The notes under the pieces: generated by a model | Database searches by the model: none | What the model was told of the DNA's origin: nothing | Seen by the model: only the letters and a program-made list of their open reading frames with translations | Origin: Hybos culiciformis | Taxonomy: Eukaryota; Arthropoda; Insecta; Diptera; Hybotidae | Assembly (NCBI GenBank): GCA_964007475.1 | Contig: OZ023273.1 | Location: 140,713,308-140,777,307, forward strand | Direction: 5' to 3' | DNA length: 64,000 nt | Translations under genes and position numbers: made by a program | Part shown: positions 29,701-42,400 of the stretch, in pieces | Layout of the letters: every line of letters begins with the position of its first letter | Position numbering within the stretch: position 1 is the first letter of the stretch

Positions 29701-32700
29701 AAAAACCCTAGGAAAACGTTCAGATATGTATATAAAATGTGTATATAAAAGAAAATGGAAATAGAGTTTTTTTTTTTTTATTCAGGAAATATGTTAATGG
29801 ATACCTATTCTTTTATATAGATTTAGATTTTAAACAATCTCCAATGGTAAAGGAAAAAAAAAATATTTTTTTTTAATTTTGTTTTCTTCAAAAATTATGA
29901 AATGAAGGAAAGTATGTTTAGGGATAGAAAATTAAAGATAACAAACAGAAACGAAAACTGTGAGTAATAAAAGCAAGTCAATATAAGTATGTATAAGGTT
30001 TTGAAATAAAAAGAGCAACATTAACCTTAATAGTTTTTTTTTTTTATAATAGTGGTGCCATAAATATATCAAAATGAAAAATTGAAAAAAAAAATTTTTT
30101 TCTTCCATCAATCCAAGATATATGAAGAATCAAATCATTTTCAAAACAATGTCATTGAATTGCTCTTAAATGGAATCGCAGACAAAGTGGTGTTAATAAT
30201 ACTCTGATCAAAAATTGCTTCCTTACAAAGAGTTGGTCATATTGCGAAGTCCATAAAGCTAAATACAAAAAAAAAAATGGAAAAAAACTAAAATAAAGAT
30301 TTAAGTTTGATTCTTCACAGTGGTTTATTATGAATTGAAGTTGGATATAAAGAGATATGTAAATAATTCAATGAAAAAATAAATTGTTACAATTTATTTT
30401 CTAAACGTGAGAATCATAAATAATTTCGTTATAAAAGTGATATTTTATTGTTCAAAAGGTGCAGAATTTAATTTAAAGAAGAGGAAAAAAAAAATTATTG
30501 ATGACTTTATTAAGATATTAATCAGATATAAAACCTTCAACTTTTACTGGTGGAAATTTCATTACATTGACCTTTTATAGTTAAGTTAATGAATTCAATT
30601 TATAAAAACGACGAATATTAAAAAGTATATGTATGTATTTAATTTTACAGGATTCCTCAAAATATCAAAATCCTTGAAATGAAACTTTTAATGGGAGAGC
30701 TGTACATTTGACTGTAATTAAATTACATTTAGTCAAATGGTCAAATGGTTTATAACTTATTTTTGATTCCAAAGTGATATGTTTATTTCTCAATATGCGA
30801 TCTAAATACAAACTCTTGTTTCATAAAATTTTTATCTTATAAACATGTAAAAAAAACTATGAAATTTAAAATAAAAATTGGAAAATGATACATATTAAAT
30901 ATGATTGGTTTTTGTTGACAACATTCAAAGAGTTCTTAATCAAAAGTCAGAAGAGACCTAAGGCTACATTTTGCAATTAAAACGATTTTATTTGTGCTTC
31001 TCCAGGAATCTCACTAAAGCAACAATATTATCTCTATGTTTGAATTTTTGTTACCTATATGTATGTATATTTACTTCCTAGTGTATTTCTCTTCCATATA
31101 TCGCTAAAATTTTAAAATTCAGAAGAACTCTGTTAAAAATAGAAATCCAAAAATAAATAAAAATATTTTCATTAACCACAAAAAGTGTTTTTATTTTTTA
31201 TTTTTTTCTCCTCAACTGAAATACACTACTTTTCAATTTTTCGAAATTATTTTTTTTCTTTCATAAAATGAAAATATAGCAAAAATTTATTACTTTAGTG
31301 ATTAATGATATTTACAACTACAAACCTCTGAACCACCTAAAAATATATATACCTAGTTGTAGTATATATGTATTAAAACCAATAAATATTTATATGCATG
31401 ACAAATTACAATTTATTACAAATTTACTGATTTATGATTATGAAACATACTTTTAGGCGCCGCAATAAAAACAAAATCCTTTATGATCATTTCAACACAC
31501 AAAAAACAAGTAAACGAAAAAAAAATAATATTTTTTATTACAAATCCGGTGATTATGTAAAAAACGGAAATTATAATTAAACAAATTTTAATAGGTATTA
31601 GCGTTATAAAAATTTATACTGTTATGCAAAAATATCTTATATACATAATATTTGCTATATTATATATATGAACTTTAAAATTGCATATAAAGATATGGAG
31701 CAAAATATTGAATTAGAATGAATAAATTTAAATAAACAAAAATTTTACCGTGTACGCTTTATTAACTTGAAGTTTGACCTACCCGAATCATCTTCATACA
31801 AGCTTACTTGAACAGAAAACAGAATAAAAATTTAATTTCGCAGAATGGCAAAAAGATATATTGATTTATTAAGTGCGTAACTCTTTTCATATTCAACTTT
31901 TTTTGTTCAAAAAATATTTTCTTAAATATTCCAGGCCAATTCAATTGAAATTATCAAATTGATCGTAGTTCTTTTAATAAATAAAACTAATTATTTTTTG
32001 TAAATATTATTTATAAAATTCTTTTTTATTTGTAATTAAATTTTAATTTTTATCTGAAAACTATTTAAGAATCCATTATTAATTTCATTGCTAGAGTACG
32101 TAACGTACAAGTATATTTATCATTAATTAAAAAAAAAATAAATAAATAAACGCGAAATTCAACTTTTTTGTATACATCGGTCCATGGCTTTTTTCAAAAT
32201 AAATAACATAAACTGTTGGATTATTTGTTGAAATGTTTTTTTTTTAAGTTTCTATGGAAATTAAGGCATTTTAATATACATTTCATTATTACAATCATAA
32301 TACTTAAATAGTATTAAATTAATACGTGCAATTAATTAAAATGGTGATTTAGCATGAGAGATTTCCGTATAAAATTTATTCATGTTACACTCACTAAATA
32401 TTGTATTATATAGTAAGTATAGTATAGTGACTCAATTAGGAATTTATTTTTTATTAATTTGTTTTATTTATATATATATAGGTACATTGTATTTTATGAA
32501 GATTTATATATGTATATATATATATATAAATAGGTACTTAAATGTATTTAAAAACATTCTTATAAAATATGTATGAGAATAATATAGTTGAGTTTTGGTA
32601 AAGTAAAGTATATATTTTGTGGTTTTTATTTCTTTAACATTTCGTGACTATTTTTAAACATGAGACATAAAAGATATCGTTTCATTATTAAGTATAATCT

Positions 32701-35700
32701 TTTAACTTAATCATGATTTGTATAACATTTTATTTGTGATAAAGATTAATCAGGCAAAAAATAATAAAAAATAACGAAAATATCTTGTTGCCGGCTACCG
32801 TTAAAAAAAGAATAAAAATTGCGAATTGAGATACTCAATGTTAACAAAATTTTCTGACAATTATAAAAACAAACCGAATGTAGGAATTAAAACTAACTCT
32901 AACGTATTATGATAAAGCCAATGAAGATTTTACGACGACCTAAAATGAGAATGAATGCTAAGTATAATATAAAAAATCCCCAAAATAGCACTAAAAAAAT
33001 TTGCAATGTGTTTAATATGTGTAACTTTTGATTTGTACGAAAATAATTTTAGTAATATTTGTTTAGTTTTCTTGATGAGTGAAACTTTTCTTGAGCTTAC
33101 AAAAGTTATAAATTTTACAACACTAAAAAAAAATATTTTTTTCCTTAATTACACCATGAACAAAAATCTTTAATTAGCAGTTACTGTCAATGAAATGAAG
33201 AATTTCATTAATCCTTAAAAAGCATTATTTATGATTTTATGTACATTACAAAATTGTACATTAAAAAAAAAAAAAGCTTCCAAGGATCAACAAACTTAAA
33301 TCAACTTCACTTGCAATGAAATATTCACACCCATTTTATGTAAATTTAATGAAAAAAATTTTTATACATTGAAAAAAAAAAAAAAAAAATACAAAAAAAT
33401 ATATTTTCGTATAATTTATTTTAAGAAAAAAAAAATTTTTTTTTACTGACAGAAAAAATTTGTTGATTTAAAAATAAACAAAAAAAAAAATAATAATAAT
33501 TCGATGCACTTTGATAATAACGAGGGCATAAAAATAAAAAAAAAATAAAAAAAAAAATGTAAAAAAAATGTTATTGTTTCATTAAAGTTTAAATATCCTT
33601 TTCTAAAAATTGATCAAAGGATAATGTCTAGTCATAATGATAATAAAGACCGTTGTCTGCATTTCGCTTTTAAAAACGATTTAAAATAAATGGTTTTTTT
33701 TTTTTTGTTCAGAAAATATAACTTTTTTGTGATTTTTTGTAAATTTCTTTTTGTCAAAATCATTTTTATAAAATTAAATTGCACTTAAATACCGAACTTT
33801 TAACAAATGTTACACAGAACCTGACAATTATATTGACCAAAAATGTGGCAACAAAAAATTTAGTTTTCTTATTTTCAATGATAATTTTTCAATTTTACTT
33901 CCCTTTATTTTTATAGTTCCCATTCAATAAAAATGTTTAAGTGTAAACGTTGGATTTATAGTTTTCTAATATATCGTTTTAAAATATAGTAATATATACA
34001 TATAATTTTGTTTGCCAATCCCAGCTCAATAGATTTTGAGTTAAACCTTTAACAAAATAACTACAAGTATAGATTTTTAAGTACTAATAATCGCTTGGCA
34101 TGCGTTATTTTAACAGTAATCAAAGAAGGAAGGAAGAAACTTTGAAATAAATGTTTACATTATTAATTAAAATTTGATTTAAAGAATATACAAAAATTAA
34201 ATGTTATTTGAATATATTCAAAATTAAATATAAAAACCAACACACCTTTATTTAGAAAATATTTTACGAATATACAGAAAAAAAAATAAAAACTAAATTT
34301 GCCCATTTTTTATTATTTCATATTTTAATTTTTAACTTTCCGTCTAACTATACACTTAAATAAATTTTTCCATGTTCAATCAATATAATTTTCTTAAAGT
34401 AATTTAGTAGTAGTTTCCACCCTAAACTTGTTTTTTTTTTTATCGATTTCTTATAAATTAATTTTTTTTTTTTGTTTATTTTTATTTGCAATATAATTGA
34501 ATGAATATTGTATAAAGTCCTTGAGTATATTTATTTCAATTAGTGTTCGTTTCTTTAGTATATATTCATTCACTTTTATTTGAAATTTATATTTATATAT
34601 ATATTCAAAATAAAATTTTTCTTTAATTTAATAGTTTTTTGTAGAAAAAAAAATAATTTTCAACAATTTCTTACAAGAAAATTCATTCTATTAATATTAA
34701 AAAATTTTTAGTTTATTTTTCATTTTTCTTAATATTACACTTGATTGAAGTCTGGACGTTTCCATATATATTGTACACTGACAGGACATTCGAAGAGAGA
34801 AACATTTATGCATATACAATATGTTTTACTTTTTCCTTTATATGAACATTTAATTTTATTTTTATTTTTTTTTTCAAATCAACAAAAATTAAAAACAAAA
34901 AAAAATCTAGGCTAATCGGTTAATGATAAATTAAAATCCCATTTTAAGTATACACATACAATAACCCGCTAAGTTGAACTAAGAAGCCAAGATAATTAAA
35001 CCCAAATCACATTGTAATCAAAAAGCAAAAAAAAAATATAAATATATATATGTATAAAATAAAAATTTTCATTAAAATAACAATAAACACATTCATGATT
35101 CTAACTCGAGAAAAAAAAAAAAAGGATATATGGTTATATGGTTTTCCACAGAAAAATAAAATAATCCCAAAAGTATAAAATAAAACTATAAAGTAGCTTT
35201 TAACACGAACTTAAGTGAAATAACAATAATATTTTATTTATAAATAAAAATGATTTTTTTTTTTTTTGTTTTTCTATTATATTTTCATTTTATTTTCCAA
35301 TTTACAATATTCCTGTGTAGTAAGTTTTTATTAATTTTTCAGTTTGTCGGTACGTCGAACTTAAAACACAGGTATTCAGGTTAAAAAAGTATTAAAAAAG
35401 ATTATTCAAAAAATATTTCTTTTTTAGAAAAAAAAAATGTATAAAAATTATCACGTCCACTGGCCATAAGTATCATATGGTGATTATTGTTTTTATTGCA
35501 TATTTGTGTATGTTGTATATAAAATAAACTTTGATGTCCTTAACTATGGATCCATAAAGAAACCTCAATCAAGTTTTCAATTTTTCTAGCCTAGACAAAT
35601 TCCATACATATAGTATTTAGGAGGATTATTATTTTAATCTTTTTCTTCAATGTGTATTTTTTTTTTGTTTTGTTATTTTTGATGTTATTTTGGTTTTAAC

Positions 35701-38700
35701 CTTAAGTATAAGACAATAATATTGAATTAAAAATAATAGCAGCAAAAGTATCTGTGTAAAATCTAAAATGTCTACAAAACATTATGAGGATAAAAAAACA
35801 TAAAAAAAAAAACTGTTGAAAACTCTTTAATTTATTTTAAAGGTTTTTCTTTTGAAAACACTTGTAATTTTCTGATATAGTATTATTTAAAGCTATTAAA
35901 TCTTAAAAACTTAGTGCTATATAAAATGTTGCCGCTATTTTTATTACTTCCTTAATGAAAAAGAAAAAATTATTTTGAAAGTTTTATTTTTGAAAATATT
36001 TCTGTTTTTTTTGTACTTTTAACTTCTTTTATTAATTTTTTTTTTTTAATATTAGTTATTCTTTTAAGTTTTTTTTCTAATGATGAAACTTCAAAAGTTT
36101 TGTCAGTAAAAAGGAAAAAAAAATACGTGACTCATTTAAAATTCTACTGATTAATACACAGCATGTTCATAAATTTTCAGAAAATGTTGTGACATTATGC
36201 TGACCTTTTCTATAATTTTATGTAATAGTTTTTTTTTAAAAAATCATAAATTTTCAAAAGTATTATTTAAATATAGATTTAATTATTTTGCCAAAAGCTA
36301 TTTACATAATTTAAAAAAAAACAAAAACAAAAAAAAATGCTTTAATTTCAATAAATAATATTCATAAATAAAATAGAACTTATCAAGGACAAACTAAATT
36401 AATTATAAATTTCAAAATAATAGTCCTATTTATGTTTTGTAAAAATTTATTTGTGTTTTGATTTTGACGTTTTGTTGGGTGGGAAGTGAATTTTATATAA
36501 TAAAAATTCTGACTCGTCAAAATAAACTTTGGCGCGTAATATTTTAAACATTATAAGAAATAAGAATTTTCCTTTTAAAGATTATTATTGTTTTGACATT
36601 TTAAAGGAATTTATCGATTTACTATCACTATATGCGTATTCTTAAATTATGTCTATAAAAACAAATTTACATATTATTTAAACATAAAAAATTTTCTATA
36701 TTTTCTTTTTTTTTTTCCCCCTTCTGATTATTGAAATTATATAAAAACATAACATTTATATAAAAAAAAAGTATTTACAATCTTATATCATTACAAGAAA
36801 ACCTCTCTGGTAGAAGAGAAAAACTTTTCACATTAAAAATCGTATAAAAAAAAAACTTTAAATATATGTTTTATTTATTATTTTCACTGTGGTTTATTAT
36901 AAGAACTAAATCGCTGAATGGTAAAAAAAAATTCTTTTTTTTTTCAAGCTTTGGGTTTTTTTTTATTCAAAAGAAAACAAAACTTTACGCGTAGAATTAA
37001 TAATTTACTATATGTACACTTACAACACACTATACAGTATATCTAAAAATTATTGAAATGTGAAAAATTATTATGAAAAATATAAGCTCACAGTATGTGA
37101 CAAAAAAAATAATTATAGAAAACTTAGTCCTTTGATAGTTGAAAAAGAAAAACTCATCCATGGTAACTTTGCGTTTTAAATTTCGCATGCATTCACTTTT
37201 TAATTTTAAAGTAACTAAATAAAGGTTTTTGAAAGAAAATCTATAAAATGAACCAAACTTGTTTACAGAATGTCACTCATATGAAAATCTTAACGTATAT
37301 AATTTGTACCATAAAAGTTTAAAGTTGAAGTATAAAATTTAAGAATAGATAAAGAGTTTGTGGACTTTTTAATTATAACAAAAATTTGAAGTTTTTTAAT
37401 CATAATTTAATAAAAGATCTTGTTTTTGGTGGGAACTTCCTGTCTTTCGTTTAAATTTAATAAATTTTGATGTAAATTTTTATCTTAAATTTTTATTAGA
37501 ACATAGTATTAAGTTCCTTTAAACTATCTATATTTTATTTGAAGTAAAAATGAACAACAAATTTGCTTTATATGTTTTTAGTACATTTTTATGATCTTTC
37601 GTATTATATATATTAACAAAAGTTTAAGCAAGTAAATAATTTTGAATAATTAAATTTTCTATATCCTTTTATTTATTCATTTTCATGAAACATGATAAAA
37701 AATCGTAAATTACAAAATTGCATTACAAAATTTCTTTACACTTAATAAATTTCCTCATATATACTGAATTTAATTAAAGTATACAAAAATAATTCTCATG
37801 AAATTAGGAAATTACATTCATGAGCATAATTCAAGAAGCATAAAACCGGCTTAATTAATTTTCTTTTTTTCTTATACATACATACATGTATATTGTATAC
37901 TTATTTATGCATATTTCAGTTAAAGTTTAGTTATATTATGTATATATATATATATATATATATTATTTAGTATTAAATTTGTATATCAATTTCCTTTTTT
38001 ATGTGATTCCTTTATTTTCATAAAATTTACTTATACCTACACATAAAACGACGACGTACATAAAATGAATACCATAATTATGTAATATTTAATTGAAGTT
38101 ATTTTTTTTTTTTAACACAGAGGAACTTCATTTTATCACATTTGTTGCGTGAATTTCATCAACAAGTGAATTAAAAATTTATTATGAAAAGGGTTAAAGT
38201 GGTGAATGAATGTAAAATTTGCCACAATAATTTAATTGGATAAAAAAAAAAAATTATTTTTAAATTAATAATTTTTTTTCAACAATCCTTTAATTCGAAA
38301 ATAGAAAGAAAAATTTTAATTTTACAAATTTTAATAAATAATAAGATTTTAATTTTATTTTATGGTTGTTGTAGATATATGGGAATATAATATAATCATT
38401 TAAGTCCTGATATCATCATTTGATAAAATAACATTCATAAGGCTAAAAAAAAGTTTCTTATTAATTTCTCGACAAGTCGGTTAGATATATTTTGAGGTTG
38501 TCTGAATCAGGACAGGACAGTTATAAAAATGATCAAAGTATAATCCATAATCCCATTGATTATTTTATTTAACATAAATCATTTTGAGGTCAAAAGTAAA
38601 AAGATCGTTGTAATATCAACATCAAACTCCAGAATAATACTAAAATATTTGAAACTTGTAAAACTTAATTTAACTATAACAAACAATTATTTTTTTCAGT

Positions 38701-39427
38701 TTAAATTAGTTTAAACATAAATAATGTAATGTAAATTATATATGTATCCTAAAAATTTTAGTATTTTTTTATAATACCATTAAACCCTTATTAACTGGTT
38801 TTAAATTATTATCTAATTAGGGTAATTTGAAATCATAAATAATGTACAGCTTGATTGTCTTGAGAGTAGTAATTAGAGAATAAAAAAAAAAGTAAACAGG
38901 TGAATATATTAATATTTACCAGCAAAAAAGAAACAATTAAAATATAATTTTCTAATTTTAGATTATAATAATCACTAATATTTATATTAAACATATATGG
39001 GAAAATTTCCAAATTAATATATAACATTATGTAGAAAGTGTTTACGGATATTAGACATAAATTGTATCTTCACAAATTAAGAGTACAATTAATAATACAT
39101 TTCCACCTAATTTTGATTAAGAGATATATTAGGTGGAAAGAGCTTTAAATGAAAGTCTTATCAAATTTTAATATTTTCTTGAACAAATCAGATCTAAATT
39201 AGGTTTTTGAACATATCCAGTTTTAATGAACAATGATTTTGATTTTTATACACGTATACATGTACAGATTTATTATAAATGATCCTTACCTGAGCTATTT
39301 CTCGTTTTGTACAACAAAAGTTAATGAAATTTAAGTTGACAAAATCACTTCCATGACAGACACTTATTGTTTTTTCTTCCAGTGTGTCCTGTGAGCCTAA
39401 TGTAACAATTTGCCTCAATTTACTTTC
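8693..39427 (-). CDS. Plc21C: phospholipase C-beta, Plc21C-type, partial (8 internal exons)
   Basis: Phosphoinositide-specific phospholipase C-beta hydrolyses PIP2 to IP3 and diacylglycerol at the plasma membrane downstream of Gq-coupled receptors. Eight exons on the minus strand (39427-39290, 25802-25669, 22615-22430, 22361-22164, 20375-20193, 19332-19152, 11899-11683, 8820-8693) join into 1365 nt, exactly 455 codons without a stop. Every junction is AG/GT and all phases agree (0,2,2,2,2,0,1, leaving at phase 0). The order is end of PH-like domain, EF hands, X catalytic domain, X-Y linker. All X-domain catalytic landmarks are present: SSHNTY, ELDFWNG, VHGYTF and FENHC. The wording ([21 protein letters not shown], a poly-His linker, HAPPLQ) matches what I recall of Drosophila Plc21C rather than norpA. 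The start codon and first exon(s), and the Y, C2 and C-terminal coiled-coil exons, are not in the window. Family assignment is very secure; ortholog choice is from memory. Confidence 0.95.
8821..11682 (-). other. PLC intron (2.9 kb)
   Basis: A/T-rich with many homopolymer runs. A slightly less biased patch around 10,610-10,810 has short overlapping open frames on the plus strand. I could not recognise it or find matching splice phases for it. Nothing else stands out. Confidence 0.8.
11683..11899 (-). CDS. Plc21C: Plc21C exon: end of X domain and poly-His X-Y linker
   Basis: 217 nt with acceptor ATGCTAG|GCA and donor TTCAG|GTGAGT. It encodes [20 protein letters not shown], then [28 protein letters not shown], twelve His (eleven CAT, one CAC) and [17 protein letters not shown]-like and IKNKKK motifs mark the end of the X domain. 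The basic and His-rich part is the flexible X-Y linker, which in PLC-beta is auto-inhibitory. The CAT run is a coding trinucleotide repeat and may vary in length. It ends at phase 1. Confidence 0.94.
11900..19151 (-). other. PLC intron (7.3 kb)
   Basis: It contains the tandem duplication at 13889-14587, a perfect 14-bp palindrome CTTCGAATTCGAAG at 16232-16245, and a low-complexity T-rich open frame at 16305-16670 that is not credible as a gene. The remainder is A/T-rich without recognised features. Confidence 0.8.
13889..14587. repeat. direct tandem duplication, about 326-373 bp per copy
   Basis: Copy 1 (13889-14214) and copy 2 (14215-14587) both start TTTCAAACTCTTCT and end near CTAAAACTAAATT. 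Long stretches such as GGTCATGAATAAAATAAATT and the following 150 bp or so are nearly identical. Copy 2 has extra A/G-rich sequence near its start (about 14236-14300). The high identity suggests a fairly recent duplication within the intron. Confidence 0.85.
19152..19332 (-). CDS. Plc21C: Plc21C exon: catalytic X domain core
   Basis: 181 nt with acceptor TTAAAG|GTGT and donor CAACAA|GTAAGA. One base completes Arg, then 60 codons begin [20 protein letters not shown] and end [16 protein letters not shown] and D of ELDFW and E of FENH are calcium ligands in the PLC family, and H of VHGYTF is the second catalytic histidine. All are present. It ends at phase 0. Confidence 0.96.
19333..20192 (-). 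other. PLC intron (860 bp)
   Basis: A/T-rich intron between the two X-domain exons, bounded by canonical GT (read from the minus strand) and AG. No internal feature recognised. Confidence 0.85.
20193..20375 (-). CDS. Plc21C: Plc21C exon: start of catalytic X domain
   Basis: 183 nt with acceptor TTTCCAG|GTAC and donor TGTAG|GTAAGT. It encodes [12 protein letters not shown], then [40 protein letters not shown] and CLLAGC, with split Arg codons at both ends. SSHNTY supplies the first catalytic histidine and a calcium-ligand asparagine of the TIM-barrel X domain. The motif is intact, so the enzyme should be catalytically competent. Confidence 0.96.
20376..22163 (-). other. PLC intron (1.8 kb)
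   Basis: Ordinary intron. A patch near 20,620-20,830 is less A/T-biased and repeats GTTTGGTGC twice at short distance. It has no coding signal that I recognise. Confidence 0.8.
22164..22361 (-). CDS. Plc21C: Plc21C exon: EF-hand region, C-terminal part
   Basis: 198 nt with acceptor TTCACAG|TGTT and donor TTAAG|GTAGAT. It encodes [44 protein letters not shown] and [12 protein letters not shown], ending [14 protein letters not shown] and SLDGF are hallmarks of the last EF hand before the X domain. The donor is slightly non-consensus (GTAGAT). The intron phase is 2 on both sides. Confidence 0.95.
22430..22615 (-). CDS. Plc21C: Plc21C exon: EF-hand region
   Basis: 186 nt with acceptor TTTCAG|CATT and donor GGATT|GTATGT. 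One base completes Asn, then 61 codons beginning [20 protein letters not shown] and ending [10 protein letters not shown], then two bases (TT) pass to the next exon, giving Phe. This is the EF-hand lobe, which in PLCs is mainly structural and packs against the C2 domain. It is separated from the next exon by an intron of only 68 bp. Confidence 0.94.
23886..23924 (-). repeat. second, partial 5S-like segment
   Basis: The minus strand reads AAGCAATGTCTCGTAGTGGA then TAGTACTTAGATGTGTGAC. This is an alternative copy of the 5S-like block at 23949-23989, separated by a T-run (A-run on the minus strand). Either it is a degenerate tandem copy of the pol III module or part of the same composite. Confidence 0.5.
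23949..24030 (-). repeat. SINE-head-like sequence: tRNA A box joined to 5S-rRNA-like segment
   Basis: On the minus strand, TAGCTCAGTGG (24027-24017) matches the tRNA A box. About 24 nt later, GGTTAAGCAACGCGTCGTTG continues to ACTTAGATGGGTGACC (ending 23949). The latter resembles the internal-control region of 5S rRNA, which typically has TTAAGCAGCGTCGGG followed by AGTACTTAGATGGG. A second shorter 5S-like piece lies at 23886-23924. Such sequences are known as pol III promoter modules of SINEs. Here it is more likely a relic than a functional RNA gene. Confidence 0.55.
25669..25802 (-). CDS. Plc21C: Plc21C exon: PH/EF-hand linker and first EF-hand part
   Basis: 134 nt starting at phase 0 (TTTCAG|CAT) and ending at phase 2 (AAA AA|GTAAGT). 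The translation starts [20 protein letters not shown] and continues through [20 protein letters not shown] to PVK, the region leading into the EF-hand lobe. DKSGKIPVK is a PLC-beta EF-hand signature. The final AA is completed by C of the next exon to give Asn. Confidence 0.94.
37941..37963. repeat. (TA)n microsatellite
   Basis: An uninterrupted alternating TA tract of about 23 bp. Simple repeat, probably length-variable. Confidence 0.9.
39100..39139. repeat. 12-bp stem hairpin in PLC intron
   Basis: TTTCCACCTAAT (39100-39111) pairs perfectly with ATTAGGTGGAAA (39128-39139) over a 16-nt loop. It lies about 150 bp downstream of the 39290 donor site on the minus strand, inside the 13.5-kb intron. 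The stem has more G+C than its surroundings. Function unknown. Confidence 0.65.
39290..39427 (-). CDS. Plc21C: Plc21C exon: end of PH-like domain
   Basis: The most 5' exon seen: 138 nt, 46 codons, phase 0 at both ends. The acceptor is TTTTCAG|GAA and the donor CTCAG|GTAAGG. It reads [20 protein letters not shown], then [20 protein letters not shown] and IAQ. This is the C-terminal half of the N-terminal PH-like domain of PLC-beta. [11 protein letters not shown] separates it from the norpA/PLCB4 branch, which has a different sequence here. The reading frame is open through the acceptor, so at least one more coding exon must lie upstream (higher coordinates). Confidence 0.93.
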
Positions 39428-42400
39428 CTGAAAAGAAAAAAAAAATATTTCATTTCATTAGTAAAGTGAAAGTATCTAAAATTTTACTAAATTATTTTAC
39501 ATCTGAAGTCGGGAATTTCGTTCACCAAATAATAATGTGCTAAAATTAGCAATAAAAATTGTATATTAGAGGTTAAAAAGTGTACTATTAGTTCATATTG
39601 TCATATTTATTTTCTATGTGTGGGTATGTGATATAATTATAATTTTCGGCCAACGATTTTTGTGTAATTATAAAATATTAATTGGATACTATTATTGCTT
39701 CAACAAATTCATAATTAATGTAATAATTATTAACAAAAAATATTTATCAGATTTAAAATAGCTTCTCAAATACAATTTGTTGGACATTTAATTTCGAAAA
39801 TAGCTACTTGCATAAATTTTATTTAATATACAATAGAAATCAATTATTAATATTAAAAGGCATTTAGATACTAAAGCCATTGGGATTGTTTTAGAATTAA
39901 TTTATGTTGTGATTGACAATTTGAAATAAAAATCGCCAGCATATTTTATATTATGTACCAGAATTTTTCTTAACAAAAATAACACATGAATGAACTTTTA
40001 AAACTTTGAGGCAAGTTTTTTTGTTGTTTTGAGAAAAATAAAATAAAATAAAATTATTTATCCTTATACTTCAAAAGCATAAATTTTTAGTTTAAATAAA
40101 AAATTGACGTAGTTTAGAATATAGTTTTTTTTTTCACAGAACAAGATATATATTATTTGGATTGTAGTATTCTTTTAACTAAGTTTATTGCATTTTTCGT
40201 GAAGGGTCTCAACTCAAAATAACAAATTTTTTTTATCACATTGAAAGTATTATCAGATACTTTTAAGAAACTTTTAAGATAAATATTTGACATCGCCAAG
40301 ACAGAATATAAAACTAAACAAAAAAAAATATTATTATAGCTATACACACAGCATGAATTTTAAGATTTTAATTGCAATACTAAATTCAAAAATAATCTCC
40401 GATTTTTAATAGAAAAAATGACGAAAACAACTGCTTATTATCTTGCCGATGACCTCTTAGAGAATAAATTTAAAATAAAAAGTTTACTTTATACAAAAAA
40501 AAAAAAACAAAACACTATTCATAAAAGAACATGTAAAAATAAAATAGTAATGCTGTTTTAAGGACATATTTTCTTTTGTTTTTTCTTTTTTTTTTTCTTT
40601 AAATATTTAAAGATACAATAATTGTAAGTATTTGACATTCTATACTTAAGTTATCACTAAAAAGAGATCCTGACATATCCTTAAGATTAATGGTATAAAA
40701 AGATAAGCATAAGAAAATACAAGAAAACATTATAAACATTATGAATTTATTATTTACAAAAAAATAAAAATAAAAATAAAAAATACAAAAAAATAAATAA
40801 AATAAAAACTATATATAATAAAATTTTCAAGGAATATGGAAATTAAATTTTTGTCCAAGCATTTTGTTTAAATGTGTCGACTAAACTGCTCCAAAAAAAT
40901 ATAAATTTTCTACTTTATGATAATGTATACATAGTACATACACTTCTTGTTGTGAATACACTTTTAATAATATTTTTGACATTTCTAAGAAAATAATATT
41001 TTAAATTTAATTTACACAGATAAAGCTTTAACAAAATTTCATAAAATTTTGAAGCACGAAATAAACAAAAAGAAAAAATCAACATTTCATGATTTTCCTT
41101 AAAAATTTTAAAATGATCCTTCGAGCGAAAAATAATATCTATTTTTACCCAAATTATTACCATAGTTATAGTCTTTTAAGTATTTTTTTTGACATATATA
41201 CATAAGTGTAGTTCTCATTTATTTCAAAAGTGTAAATTTCGAAATAATAACAAGTTTTTTTTTTATTTTTTGAGAATTAAAAAAAATTTTTTGTTTTGTT
41301 TGTATTTGCACAAATACAAGGAACTTTCCTTGTAATAATTATAAATATGCAATAAAGAATAGACTTTAGGTCTCCATTTTCTATAAATTACAAAAAAAAA
41401 ACACTTTTATGCACCTTTTTAGGGTAAGGGGATAAAAAACAAAGTTCGTTCAAGCATTCATTTAAAAAAAAAAACAATTCAATGAATAAAAAGTAGAATT
41501 CAAAGATGTTTCCAATTTTCTCTTTTTAAATTGCCTATATATATATATATAAATATGAGGGTTTGGGAGATTAGCAGCACCTTGTTGCATTTTAAGCACT
41601 CACAAAACATATTAAAGAACTTTTTCTTTGACAAACATTATAGGATATGTATATTTTTATATATACTTTTATATTTATATTATTTTTTATGTTAAGAAAA
41701 GACAATTAGTTCAAATGGCTTTATGCAAAATTATTTAGAAAAATTAAAATCCTTTTAATATAATGGCAACATAATAAAAGTTAATGGATATGTAAAGTAG
41801 AAATTTTCTAAGGACATTTAATTTTCACAGCAGCAGAGGGATATATTATGTACATATAAAAAAAAAATTATACAATTAAAAATTATTAACTCATTAGAGA
41901 TGCCTGGAAAAAAAATATGCTTTGAGAATACGTATACTTCTTGCAAATGAAAATTCATTTGCACAAGCCTCTGGTATAATGAGATGTTTTTTTTTTTTTG
42001 AACTTCGTACTAAAGCTTTTTGTTCTTAATTCTCAGAATATTATATCTTTGTAAAAATTAAATTGAGTCGACTTTTATACTATATAGAACTCTTTTTTTT
42101 TTGTTTTCAAAAATAAAGTACACTTTTAAAAAATGTATGTTACATTTATGCACAACTTAGTATCAAGTATCAAGTATTATTATACAAGATGTACAAGGGG
42201 CCAACATAACTATGATACTATCTAAAAAAAAATGCTTTTAAATATATCATCTTGATTTTTTGTTATTCCTTAAATTATGATTAAACTGATTTAACTATTG
42301 AAAATGAAAATGCTGGAAGCGATAATAAAATATAATTTTAACTAGGTTTTATATATATTCAAATTTAATAACACTATACTACTATGTAACCAAAACTAAC

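Larger units (their letters stand above)
25803..39289 (-). other. PLC intron (13.5 kb)
   Basis: The longest complete intron of the gene here. It contains homopolymer runs, a (TA)n microsatellite at 37941-37963 and a short hairpin at 39100-39139 near its 5' end. Short open frames within it are A/T-rich, without codon structure or splice context. No nested gene recognised. Confidence 0.75.

Noticed and set aside
8693..39427. Assignment of the PLC gene to norpA (PLCB4-type)
   Set aside because: The exons read [21 protein letters not shown] and a poly-His linker, which fit Plc21C as I recall it. norpA-type sequences differ at these places (for example EPDE..KKKGLISSDGF).
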